NCBI GenBank assembly: GCA_910577665.1
Contig: CAJTOJ010000013.1
Location: 1-64,000, forward strand
DNA from: an uncultured Acetatifactor sp.
Lineage (GTDB): Bacteria > Bacillota > Clostridia > Lachnospirales > Lachnospiraceae
DNA length: 64,000 bases
Direction of reading: 5' to 3'
This document shows, in pieces, positions 1-9,300 of the stretch (position 1 is the first letter of the stretch; each line of letters begins with the position of its first letter). The position numbers and the translations under genes were made by a program. The notes under the pieces were generated by a model. The model had not been told where the DNA came from. It searched no databases and worked only from the letters and a program-made list of their open reading frames with translations.

Positions 1-2
1 TA

Positions 3-122
3 CAATATCTTATGGGTCATGCCGACATTGCCACGACCTTAAATGTGTATACCCATTTGGGATATGATGACGTGGAAAAGGAAGTAAGGGAAATGGAAGA
101 AAGGCTTAGAAAGGAAGTGTAG
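3..122 (+). CDS. Tyrosine recombinase/integrase, C-terminal end only
   Basis: The open frame entering from the left edge gives 39 residues and a stop. It contains LMGHADIATTLNVYTH, the C-terminal box of phage/transposon tyrosine recombinases: the conserved His of LGH-type motifs and the nucleophile Tyr before the TH pair. The tail is a charged helix ending ERLRKEV. Such enzymes catalyse site-specific strand exchange for integration and excision. The rest of the gene lies outside the window, so whether it is intact cannot be judged. A strong terminator follows at once. Its position at the edge of an AT-richer stretch suggests the end of an integrated element, which is inference. Confidence 0.8.
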   Translation, partial: QYLMGHADIATTLNVYTHLGYDDVEKEVREMEERLRKEV

Positions 123-144
123 GCGTGTAGGAATTTACCTTTGG

Positions 145-188
145 AAAGAGTAAAAAAGAGGTCATTTTACTTCTTTTTTACTCTTTTT
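145..188 (+). terminator. Intrinsic terminator after the integrase
   Basis: A perfect 15-bp inverted repeat (145-159 with 172-186) encloses a 12-nt loop and runs into T residues. It starts 23 nt after the integrase stop. The stem is A/T rich and nearly symmetric in its A and T runs, so it could act in both directions. Confidence 0.75.
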
Positions 189-313
189 GGGAGACAAAAT
201 ATACCGGGGTATGGTAAGATATACGAGGTATAGAGTTTTTGAGGTCAGAGGAAAAACCTTGAAAACATAAGGAAAAACCAAGATATACCAAGATATAAGG
301 AGATATGGAAACC

Positions 314-787
314 ATGATAAAAATTTTATTTATATGCCACGGCAATATTTGTCGCAGCCCCATGGCCGAGTTCGTCATGAAAGATATAGTGGAAAGAGCT
401 GGTTTGACTGACCAGTTTTACATTGCCTCTGCGGCTACCAGCACGGAGGAAATCTGGAACGGCACAGGTAATCTGGTCTATCCGCCGGCAAGGGAGGAGT
501 TGTCCAGGCATGGGATCAGCTGTGCCGGAAAGCGCGCTGTCCAGCTTACGCCCTCCGATTATGGCAAATATGACTACCTCATTGGCATGGACAGTGCCAA
601 TATCCGTAACATGCTGCGAATGCTGGGCGGGGATCCGGAGGGGAAGATTTTCCAGCTTCTTTTCTTTGCAGGCTCTGAGGATGATATCTCTGATCCCTGG
701 TATACAGGGCATTTTGAAGTGACTTACAGAGATGTAGAAAGGGGATGTCATGCTCTGCTGGAATTTCTGCGGGGAAAATTATGCTGA
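314..787 (+). CDS. Low-molecular-weight protein tyrosine phosphatase
   Basis: This 157-residue protein has the LMW-PTP P-loop CHGNICRS at its N-terminus (nucleophile Cys8, Arg14) and the general-acid loop DPWYTG (Asp127). The length is normal for the family. These enzymes remove phosphate from phosphotyrosine; in Firmicutes they often act on BY-kinases that control capsule or exopolysaccharide synthesis. An ATG nine bases upstream (305) is possible, but it lies only 2 nt from the AAGGAG site; 314 gives the usual family start (MIKILF) with a spacing of 11. No kinase gene is next to it. The following membrane glycosyltransferase is compatible with a surface-polysaccharide role, which is inference. 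Confidence 0.9.
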   Translation: MIKILFICHGNICRSPMAEFVMKDIVERAGLTDQFYIASAATSTEEIWNGTGNLVYPPAREELSRHGISCAGKRAVQLTPSDYGKYDYLIGMDSANIRNMLRMLGGDPEGKIFQLLFFAGSEDDISDPWYTGHFEVTYRDVERGCHALLEFLRGKLC

Positions 788-852
788 TATCAGTAGGATT
801 ATGCGAGAACTTTGACAGAGGGTTCGAGGATAATGGATGAAGGAGTACTTAT

Positions 853-2520
853 ATGACAATATTAAACAATATGCTTTTTTGGACATGCGTTATCCTTTGT
901 GTGATAAGCGTGTACAAAATGTATCTTTCAAAAAGGTTGGAGGAGATTCAGCCGCGAGAATTTGCTATTTCTTTGAGGACATATCGAATTTTGTTAGTGC
1001 TGGCCTTTCTGACTGCCATTTTTGTAAGGATGTACCGGTTTGGAATGGTTCCAGGAGGATTTAACCAGGATGGGGCGATGGCGGCGGTTGATGCAAAGGC
1101 GCTGTCGGATTACGGCACAGATCGTTTTGGGATGTTTTTTCCAGTACATCTGACTGCATGGGGATATGGGCAGATGAGTTCGCTGCTTTCTTATCTGATG
1201 ATACCTTTTATTAGGATATTTGGCTTTTCACCTTTTGCGGTGCGCCTTCCGATGCTGGTTGTAAGTCTGGTGGGGCTGGGATGCTTGTATGGTTTCACCT
1301 GTGATGTTTTTGGTAAAAACATAGGATTGCTTGTATTCTGGTTTGCATCAGTCAATCCATGGCATATATTGCAGAGCAGATGGGCATTGGACTGCAATCT
1401 ATATTCGCATTTTTTTATTATAGGCATTTTTCTGCTTCACAAGGCGCTAATGGGTAAATGGAAAAATATGTATCTGGCCGCATCTATGATTGTGTTCGGG
1501 TTGAGCATGTATTGTTATGGTATTTCGATCTATACAATGCCGCTTTTTTTGCTGGCAGCCTGTATTTATCTATTGGTGTCTGGAAAACTGAAAATTAAGA
1601 ATGTGGTATTTGCCGCTGCTGTTTATCTGCTGGTTGCATGGCCCTTTATAATGGTGATGGCAATTAATTTTTTCCGGTGGGACACGATTCATACACCACT
1701 GTTCACGCTGCCTTATTTTTCCGACAGTATACGATCCAATGATATCCTGTTTTTCTCACAGAATATCTTGTCTCAGCTTGTTTTGAACTTTAAATCGCTT
1801 TTGCGGGTTACTGCACTACAGACGAAAGATCTCCCATGGAATGATGTACAAAATTTTGGCACTATGTATCTCTTTTCATTCCCGTTTGCTGTGGCAGGAC
1901 TTTGCGGTCTGCTATACGAATTCCGAAAAAGAGCCGGAGCCGTGCTGCTCTTTTTATTCCTTTGTACAGGAATCTGGTGTGGTCTGGTGACAAATAGTGT
2001 CAATGTAAATCGCTTGAATATGATATATTATTCTATAATTCTTTTGGCGGGCATAGGCATTTATGAGGTTATACGCTGGATGGCAATGCCTTATTTGAAA
2101 TATGGTATAGCGGCAGTTTATATTGTGGTATTTGTGCTGTTTGTGCGGGTATATTTTACTACCTATTCCAATGAGATAGGAGTGTTATTTAATCAAGATT
2201 TTGGTGCTGCCCTTTCTTCCCTTAAGGAAAGTGAGGCGGAGAAATTCTATATTACTGTTGGATATCAGCAGAATGTAGCAATAACCGAGATACTTACCTT
2301 GTTCTGGTGTGAAATTGACGCGGAATATTTTCAAGGGAAGATATCTTTGGATGAACTTCCTTACAAGGAAAAATATACCTTTGATGGTATGAGGAACATT
2401 ACAATAGAGCCATCAGAAAATGCTGTCTATATTATAACAGCGGAGGAACTCGTACTTTTTGATGATAGTCTGTATGAATTTGAGCAGTTTGGCAGATATT
2501 ACAGGGTTGGGAAAAGATAA
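853..2520 (+). CDS. GT-C membrane glycosyltransferase (PMT/ArnT-like, GT39-type)
   Basis: A 555-residue polytopic membrane protein with about a dozen hydrophobic segments. After the first membrane segments comes a loop with GGFNQDGAMAAVDAKAL, which fits the acidic catalytic motif in loop 1 of GT-C enzymes. RLPMLVVSLVGLG and NPWHILQSRWALDCN match conserved blocks of the PMT/ArnT family. Such enzymes move sugars from polyprenyl-phosphate donors to lipid, protein or glycan at the outer membrane face. The C-terminus (about 440-555) is a soluble extracytoplasmic domain. AAGGAG lies 7 nt before the ATG. Acceptor and donor cannot be told from sequence. The gene looks AT-richer than those that follow. 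Confidence 0.8.
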   Translation: MTILNNMLFWTCVILCVISVYKMYLSKRLEEIQPREFAISLRTYRILLVLAFLTAIFVRMYRFGMVPGGFNQDGAMAAVDAKALSDYGTDRFGMFFPVHLTAWGYGQMSSLLSYLMIPFIRIFGFSPFAVRLPMLVVSLVGLGCLYGFTCDVFGKNIGLLVFWFASVNPWHILQSRWALDCNLYSHFFIIGIFLLHKALMGKWKNMYLAASMIVFGLSMYCYGISIYTMPLFLLAACIYLLVSGKLKIKNVVFAAAVYLLVAWPFIMVMAINFFRWDTIHTPLFTLPYFSDSIRSNDILFFSQNILSQLVLNFKSLLRVTALQTKDLPWNDVQNFGTMYLFSFPFAVAGLCGLLYEFRKRAGAVLLFLFLCTGIWCGLVTNSVNVNRLNMIYYSIILLAGIGIYEVIRWMAMPYLKYGIAAVYIVVFVLFVRVYFTTYSNEIGVLFNQDFGAALSSLKESEAEKFYITVGYQQNVAITEILTLFWCEIDAEYFQGKISLDELPYKEKYTFDGMRNITIEPSENAVYIITAEELVLFDDSLYEFEQFGRYYRVGKR

Positions 2521-2570
2521 TGTCAAAGCCGTATACAGGACACGGTTTAATGCTGCAAGCTGCATTTGGT

Positions 2571-2764
2571 TCCCGCGGGCAATGAGCTAAGGGGATGCGC
2601 CAGTATCCATTTGGCACTTGCCGCCAGGAGTGCGTAGCGCTGGTGGAGCATGATCAGCACCCACCGAAGCGGAGCGAAGACCACATACCCCGCTGCTTGC
2701 AGTGCTACAAGCTTGATGTCCGCGTGCTTTAGCACGCTTTGCTTCGCAGCGGGGTTGTTGACTG
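2571..2764 (+). repeat. Dispersed structured repeat, family A, copy 1
   Basis: One of four related intergenic copies (others at 16347, 37353 and 40071). It begins at CCCGCGGGCAATGAGC and ends near GCAGCGGGG. Three stem regions can be read: GGGCAATGAGC with TTTGGC..TTGCC enclosing an inner stem; CGCTGGTGG with CCACCGAAGCG; and CCCCGCTGC (2688-2696) with GCAGCGGGG (2746-2754) enclosing GCGTGC..GCACGC. No convincing protein is encoded. It starts 50 nt after the glycosyltransferase stop. Confidence 0.85.
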
Positions 2765-2808
2765 TTTCTCTGTATCATCTGCCATTTGGCTTCATTTACG
2801 ATTCTGGC

Positions 2809-3429
2809 TTAACAGATGGCATGGAGCTGTAATCCCTTTTGTAGTAGTTCGTTGCATATGGCAGCAATTTTTTCCGGCGGCTTTGGTGAGGGGTGATTTA
2901 ACCATGCCTCTATGACACCGGTACAGCCAGAAACAATGAAAGACTCAACGTAGATGAGATCAGGGTCGTCCTCTACATCAAGAATGTTATAGATACGTTT
3001 TTTTACAAGTTCCTTCATCCGGTTCACAAAGGCCAGATCGCCGTGGGGGCCCATCATGACCTGGGCAACATCACGGTGCCGTTCCAGGAAGTAGAAAACA
3101 TTCTGTAGGGTGTCTTCATGAGCGAGGCTGCCCACATGGCCATTCATGGTGTGATCCAGGATCTCGTGGAATTCCACGAACAGTTCATCTTCTATTTTTT
3201 CAAGCATATCATAGATGTCATTGTAATGGAGGTAGAAGGTACCTCGGTTGATATCAGCCAGGTCGGATAGCTCCTTCACGGAAATGTCCTTGATTTCTTT
3301 TTCTTTCATCAGTTTTATCAGACCCTGTTGCAGCAGGGTTATCGTCCGGCGCACCCGGCGGTCGGTCTTTTGGGGTGCGGTCTTGCCTGAAATTGGAATT
3401 GTATGTGGGGATTCTTGTCTTGGATTCAT
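2809..3429 (-). CDS. TetR/AcrR family transcriptional regulator
   Basis: With the start at 3429 the protein has 206 residues. The N-terminal DNA-binding domain holds the helix-turn-helix DISVKELSDLADINRGTFY at about residues 48-66, followed by the typical YLHYND. The remaining helices form the ligand/dimer domain. An upstream ATG at 3459 exists, but 3429 has AAAGG at a spacing of 8. It is divergent from the MMPL exporter at 3734, the standard layout of a local repressor and its efflux target. An inverted repeat TAGACAT-N12-ATGTCTA between them is a candidate operator. The inducer is unknown. Confidence 0.88.
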   Translation of the reverse strand: MNPRQESPHTIPISGKTAPQKTDRRVRRTITLLQQGLIKLMKEKEIKDISVKELSDLADINRGTFYLHYNDIYDMLEKIEDELFVEFHEILDHTMNGHVGSLAHEDTLQNVFYFLERHRDVAQVMMGPHGDLAFVNRMKELVKKRIYNILDVEDDPDLIYVESFIVSGCTGVIEAWLNHPSPKPPEKIAAICNELLQKGLQLHAIC

Positions 3430-3549
3430 ATCTGGCGCCTTTCTGTGGAGTAGGGGCATATTCCGCTAGCTTTTTGTTGCTTATAATTGTCAGTGCTGGT
3501 TTTGAAAAATGTATAATTTCTTTTCTGTTTCTAAAGACTTCATAAATGA

Positions 3550-3575
3550 TAGACATATATATAATAAAATGTCTA
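3550..3575. promoter_or_regulatory. Candidate TetR operator (TAGACAT-N12-ATGTCTA)
   Basis: A perfect 7-bp inverted repeat with a 12-nt AT spacer lies between the divergent TetR and MMPL genes. A direct copy of its right half, TGTCTATTA, recurs at 3658-3666 and overlaps the proposed -35 of the MMPL promoter. Both places suit repression of both genes. Confidence 0.5.
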
Positions 3576-3656
3576 TTATACATCATGCTGTTGCAAATTG
3601 TTTATTGCCTTTTTTCTATTCCTCATTATAATATTCCTTGAAAAGAAAATCAACAC

Positions 3657-3685
3657 TTGTCTATTAAAATGCGTTTGTACATTAT
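3657..3685 (+). promoter_or_regulatory. Candidate promoter of the MMPL operon
   Basis: TTGTCT and CATTAT are separated by 17 nt. The -35 overlaps the TGTCTATTA half-site also found in the candidate TetR operator. The match to consensus is moderate. Confidence 0.4.
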
Positions 3686-3733
3686 AGATGCAAACAGAAC
3701 ATTAGCTACCAGAGGAGAGGAGCATAAGGGCAA

Positions 3734-6364
3734 ATGGGAAAAGAGAAAAAAGAGGAATCTTTCATGATTAAGCTATCCACGATGATCGTTGACAAGCGGA
3801 AAGGGTTTTACCTGGTGTTTATCATGATGATTCTGTTTAGCCTGGTATCCATGAATAAAGTGAAGGTAAACAATGATCTGACTTCCTACCTGCCGGATAC
3901 TACGGAGACCAGGCGGGGACTGGATCTGATGGAGGAGCAGTTTATCACCTATGGGACGGCCCGGATCATGGTGTGCAATGTGACATGGGAAGAGGCCCAG
4001 GCACTGGCGGAACGCGTGGAGTCCATGGAAGGGGTCAGCATGCTGGAGTTTGACGACAGCACGGAGCATTATCATGGAATGGAAGCTCTTTACAGTGTCA
4101 CTTTTGAAGGGGAAGCAGGGGAGGCATCTACCCAGGGGCATTTACAGGCAGTGTTGGAGGAACTGTCCGGCTATGATGTCTATTACAGTTCGGCTATCGG
4201 CCAGGAGGAACGGGATGCGGATGACCTGGATAAAGACATGATTGTGATCCTGCTGCTGGCAGGGGTAGTCATTGTGGCGGTTCTCTTGTTTACCTCCACC
4301 ACTTACGCGGAGATCCCGGTCTTTTTGATGACATTTATTGTGGCGGCGATTCTGAACAAGGGGACAAATTACTGGTTTGGAACCATCAGTTTTGTGACCA
4401 ATTCTATTGCGGTGGTATTGCAGCTTGCCCTTGCAGTGGATTATGCCATTATCCTTTGCCACCGTTTTATGGAAGAGCATGAGGACAAGGAAGCCAGGGA
4501 GGCTGTGATTGTGGCGTTAAGCAAGGCGATTCCGGAGATCTCTTCCAGTTCCCTGACCACGGTGTCCGGCATGGTGGCGCTGATGTTTATGCAGTTTCGG
4601 ATCGGCTATGACATGGGGATCGTGCTGGCCAAGGCAATCGTATTGAGCCTGGTGTCAGTGTTTTTCCTGATGCCGGGACTATTGCTGACCTTTGCCAGGG
4701 CCATTGACAATTCCCACCACAGGAGTTTCGTGCCAAAGATCACAGCTGTGGGAAATTTCTGTGTACATACCCGGTTTATCATGCCACCTTTGCTGGTGGC
4801 AGCAGTGATCCTGTCAGCGGTGCTGTCGGGAAAAGCCAGGTATGTGTACGATGTGAACACTCTGGAGTCCAAGACCATGAGTGCCAACCGGTTCTCTGTG
4901 AGCATGGTAAACCGGGAATTCGGGGTGATCAACCAGTTGGCGGTTATTGTACCGAATGGGGATTATGAGAAAGAGGCCAGAGTGCTCCGGGCGCTGGAAT
5001 CCATGGAGGAGGTGGATTCCTGTATGGGCCTGGCCAATATAGAAGCCATGGACGGGTATATGCTGACGGAGCAGCTTTCCCCCAGGGAGTTTTCCGAGCT
5101 GATTGACATGGATGTTGAGTTTGTCAATCTGCTATATTCAGCCTATGCAGTGAATCAGAGCAATTATGGGGCGTTGCTGAACGGAATAGGGGAATACAGG
5201 GTGCCGTTGATCGATATATTCCTGTTTATCTATGAACAGAAGGAAAGTGGTAATGTGACACTGGAGAAGGATCTGGAGGAAACCTTGTCAGATGCTTATT
5301 CCCAGATCAGCATTGCCAGGGACCAGCTTTTGGGGGAAAATTACAGCCGCTTTGTGTTGGAGTTGTCTGTGCCTGTGGAGGGGGAGGAGACCTATGAGGC
5401 CCTGGAACGGATCCGGAACACAGTGGCACAGATCTACGACTATGATTCTATCTACCTGGTAGGAAACTCCACCAGCAATAAGGATCTAAGCGATTCCTTC
5501 AGCATGGATAATACCATAATCACGGTGCTGACGGCGCTGTTTGTCATGGGGATCCTGCTGTTTACCTTTCAGTCAGCGGGACTGCCGGTGCTGCTGGTAG
5601 TGACTATTCAGGGCAGTATCTGGATGAATTTCTCCCTGCCGTATCTGTTGGATGAACCCGTGTATTTCCTGGGCTATCTGGTGGTGTCTGCCATCCAGAT
5701 GGGTGCGACTATAGATTATGCCATTGTCATTACCAGCAGGTATATGGAACTGAAAAGTTATATGCCCATCAAAAAGGCCATTGTGGAAACTTTGAATCAG
5801 GCATTTCCTACCATTGTGACAAGTGGTTCCATGCTGGTGGCGGCGGGTTTTATCATCAGCAACGTGTCTTCCAATGCAGTGGTGGCAGCCATCGGTCTGG
5901 CTCTGGGACGGGGCACCTTGACATCCATTGCACTGGTATTGCTGGTGTTGCCCCAGACACTGCTGGTAGGTGATATTATCATAGAGAAGACGGCCTTTAC
6001 TTTAAAACGGGATATGGTAAAACCCCTGCCTCAAGGAGGACGGATCCGGATGAACGGCCATATCAAGGGGTATATCAATGGTGTTATAGATGGGGAATTC
6101 TCCGGTGTCATAGATGGGGAGATGGGTGCCGTGGTTCGGGCCAGAGATACGGTGAAAAAACTGGAATGGGATGACCAGGAGGATGGACAGGTGCCACAGA
6201 TAGAGGGGGCGGTCCAGGAGCCGGAAAAGCCGCAGGAGCCGGAAAAGCCGCAGGAGCCGGAAAAGCCACAGGAGCCGGAAAAGCCATACGGCCAGGAAGA
6301 TGATAGGAATGGCACACCGGGAGACGGCATGACTGACAAGGATAAGGGGGAAACGAATGCATGA
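3734..6364 (+). CDS. MMPL/RND-family exporter
   Basis: An 876-residue inner-membrane transporter with two repeats. Each has one membrane helix, an extracytoplasmic domain (about 45-165 and 370-590) and a block of five helices (about 165-330 and 590-760). Buried acidic positions of the RND type can be seen in ALAVDYAIILCHRFMEE and GATIDYAIVITSRYMEL. RND/MMPL proteins use the proton gradient to export lipids, drugs or peptides. The cytoplasmic tail carries tandem PEKPQE repeats. The start may be 3734 (weak site) or ATG 3764, which has GAGGA at a good spacing and begins MIKLSTMIVDK. The stop overlaps the next start by 4 nt, so the two are translationally coupled. Control by the divergent TetR protein is likely. 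Confidence 0.9.
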   Translation: MGKEKKEESFMIKLSTMIVDKRKGFYLVFIMMILFSLVSMNKVKVNNDLTSYLPDTTETRRGLDLMEEQFITYGTARIMVCNVTWEEAQALAERVESMEGVSMLEFDDSTEHYHGMEALYSVTFEGEAGEASTQGHLQAVLEELSGYDVYYSSAIGQEERDADDLDKDMIVILLLAGVVIVAVLLFTSTTYAEIPVFLMTFIVAAILNKGTNYWFGTISFVTNSIAVVLQLALAVDYAIILCHRFMEEHEDKEAREAVIVALSKAIPEISSSSLTTVSGMVALMFMQFRIGYDMGIVLAKAIVLSLVSVFFLMPGLLLTFARAIDNSHHRSFVPKITAVGNFCVHTRFIMPPLLVAAVILSAVLSGKARYVYDVNTLESKTMSANRFSVSMVNREFGVINQLAVIVPNGDYEKEARVLRALESMEEVDSCMGLANIEAMDGYMLTEQLSPREFSELIDMDVEFVNLLYSAYAVNQSNYGALLNGIGEYRVPLIDIFLFIYEQKESGNVTLEKDLEETLSDAYSQISIARDQLLGENYSRFVLELSVPVEGEETYEALERIRNTVAQIYDYDSIYLVGNSTSNKDLSDSFSMDNTIITVLTALFVMGILLFTFQSAGLPVLLVVTIQGSIWMNFSLPYLLDEPVYFLGYLVVSAIQMGATIDYAIVITSRYMELKSYMPIKKAIVETLNQAFPTIVTSGSMLVAAGFIISNVSSNAVVAAIGLALGRGTLTSIALVLLVLPQTLLVGDIIIEKTAFTLKRDMVKPLPQGGRIRMNGHIKGYINGVIDGEFSGVIDGEMGAVVRARDTVKKLEWDDQEDGQVPQIEGAVQEPEKPQEPEKPQEPEKPQEPEKPYGQEDDRNGTPGDGMTDKDKGETNA
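6215..6286 (+). repeat. In-frame 18-bp tandem repeat (QEPEKP x4)
   Basis: Four near-identical 18-bp units starting CAGGAGCCGGAAAAGCC encode QEPEKP in the cytoplasmic tail of the MMPL protein. The low divergence suggests recent slippage; copy number probably differs between strains. Confidence 0.9.
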
Positions 6365-9300
6365 TAAAACATATAATTTATAATAAGATACAGCTATTTC
6401 TGGAAACCGGCAGAAAATGCAGGGCGAATCTGACGTTTTTCCTGTGTAGTGTACTTCTGTTGTCTGCTCCCATGACAGTCTCGGCAGAAGAAGGGGGCAG
6501 CTCCTACCAGGAATATAAGGCAGGAGCTGCCGGTGCGGTTTACCCTGAGAATCTGGAAGGCTATACGGTGATAAAGGTGACATCGGAGAGTGACCTGGTG
6601 AAGCTGGCAGCAGACTGTGAACTGGATGCCTGGTCCAGGGACAAATATGTGAAGCTGGAAGAAGATATCGTGCTGGTGGAGCACAGGAATCTGATGATTC
6701 CCAGTTTTGGAGGCATATTTGACGGTGGAGGGCATCAGATATCCCAGCTGGAGATCGAAGAGGCTGGTTCTGCCGTAGGCTTGTTTCGGTATATCCAGGA
6801 GGGTGGCGTGGTGCGCAGCCTGGAGGTCTTAGGCAGGGTGCATCCGGAAGGCAGCAAAGGCAGGGCAGGACTACTGGTGGGAGTGAACTATGGCAGTATC
6901 CTGGATTGCAAGGTGTCTGGCAGTGTGTCCGGCCAGGAAGAGATTGGAGGGCTGGCAGGTGTCAATGGGAAAAGCGGTCAGATTGGAGGGTGCAGCTCCA
7001 GGGCTGTGGTGACTGGCAGCCGTTCCACTGGCGGGATCTGTGGGAGCAACTTAGGAACCTTGAACCACTGTGAGAATTCTGGCAGCATCAATATACACGC
7101 CCAGGAGACCTTCTATGACATAGAAGACCTTACCGTGGATATGCTGGAGGAGGGGACAGCGGATATAGGAGCCTATATGGACACTGGTGGTATTGCAGGA
7201 TACTGTGCAGGTAAGATTTACTACTGCACCAATACAGGAACAGTGGGATATCCCCATGTGGGATACAATACCGGCGGAATCGCAGGCAGGCTGCACCAGG
7301 GATATGTACAGAATTGTACCAACATGGGCCATATCCTTGGCAGGAAGGATGTGGGGGGCATCGTGGGCCAGATGGAGCCATTTTTGGAGATCCAGTATCT
7401 GGGAGATAAGCTGGCAGAGATAGACAGGGAGGCGGAGAAGCTGCTTGATTTGATGGAACATGCCCATGAAGATCTGAGCAGCTATGGCAGCCAGGCTTCG
7501 GCATTGTCCAAGGCGCTTACTGCCAATCTGCGGAATGTGAACACGGCGGCAGGTAATCTATCCACCATCACCACAGATCTGTGGTATGTCTACAATCAGG
7601 AACTGACAGGAATCGGAAATGACCTGAAGCAGCTGGGCCGGGATCTGGAAGGACAGGGAAATGCCGATAAGGAAGGTGGGAATCTCAAGGATATTACGGT
7701 CAGCGGCGGGGATATGACAGGGGATATTACCATCCAGATGCCCGATGATCTGGAGAGTTACCGGGCAGCTCTGCGCAGGTTCGGTGACAGCACGGGGGGG
7801 CATGTGACTAACATGACAAGTGCAACGCATGACAGAAGTGGCGGTATCAAAGGCAATCTGGAGACACTGAACAGGGAACTGGAAGCGGCAGGAGACCACT
7901 TGGATCAGCTTGCTTCTGTACTGGAGCAGGGAAGTGACAAGACCACTGCCAATGTGGATACCGTGTTTGCCCAGGCCAAAGTGCTACGAAAGTCTATCAG
8001 GGAACTGCGGGATGACCTGTTCAGGTATGAGGGGATTACCCTGTGGGATGCTTCAGATGAGAAGGCCGGCGTGGGGACGGAGGAACCGGGATCCGGCGTA
8101 TCCGGGGCTGACTTAGGGAGTACGCAGGCATCAGCTGCCACCGGGAGCACAGGTGCATCGGATACAGCTTCCGGAGGCACACAGGCACCGGATGTACCTT
8201 CGGAGGATACAGTCTCCTATGCGGATGCCACCCCTGTGTACTATGATACAGATTCCTTCCAGCAGGGCAAAGTGACGCGCTGTGCGAACCGGGGGTGGAT
8301 CCAGGCAGACACCAATGTAGGCGGTATTGTAGGCCAGGTGGCTACAGAATATGATTTTGATCCAGAAGAAGACCTTACTGTCACAGGGGCAGAGAGCTTT
8401 CGGATGGAACAAACGGTGAAGGCCGTGATCCGGGAGAGCATCAACCAGGGCGATGTCACTGGCAAAAAGGATTGTGCAGGGGGGATTGTGGGAAAAGCAG
8501 ACCATGGCGCCGTGATATCCTGTGAGTCATATGGGGCAGTCTCCAGCACAGGAGGCAGCTTCGTAGGTGGTATTGCCGGTTCCTCCAGCTATTGTGTGCG
8601 GAGCTGCTACCAGCTTGGCCCTGTATCCGGCAAGGACTACATAGGAGGGATTGTGGGAAAAGGTTCCGATATTTTCTACAGTTATGCCTGTCCATCCCTG
8701 GAAGTCACAGGGGAATGTGCAGGATCCATTGCCGGTACACTGGAGGAAGAAGGTGTCTTGTATGGCAATTACTATGTGCAGGGTCATGTAGCCGGAGTGG
8801 ACGCTATCGGCTATGAGGGCGGGGCAATGCCCCTGCCATACCTGGATTTCTGTAGCAGGGAAGGGGTTCCGGAGGCTTTCTCGACATTTACCGTGGTGTT
8901 CCAGGCAGACGGGGAAGAACTGGCCACATTTTCCTGCCAGTATGGGGATAGCCTGGAAGAGAGCCTGATTCCCAGGATACCTGAGAAAGAGGGTTTCTAT
9001 GGATACTGGCCCGAATTCGATTCTTCTTTTGTCACAGGCAGCAGGATCCTGGAGGCCCAGTATGAGAAATGGGTGTCATCCCTCTCTGGCGGAACCGGGG
9101 AAAACGGCAGACCGGAAGTGCTGGTACAAGGAGCATTCCTGCCAGGTATGGAACTGAAAGTCACAGAACTGGCTGAGGGAACAAAACTGGAGATTGTGTC
9201 TGGAGAGCCATACACAGATGTTCTCAAGGTCCGGGTTCTCTGCAAAGAAGAGGCAGATACAGAACAGACCGTGGTAATGCTATATCAGGCAGATGGTACT

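Noticed and set aside
178..378. Minus-strand ORF of 66 codons over the phosphatase start
   Set aside because: It overlaps a well-supported gene and a terminator, has no ribosome site, and its product looks random.
2547..2832. Several small ORFs inside repeat family A copy 1
   Set aside because: Equivalent frames are not kept in the other copies; the conserved signal there is base pairing, not codons.
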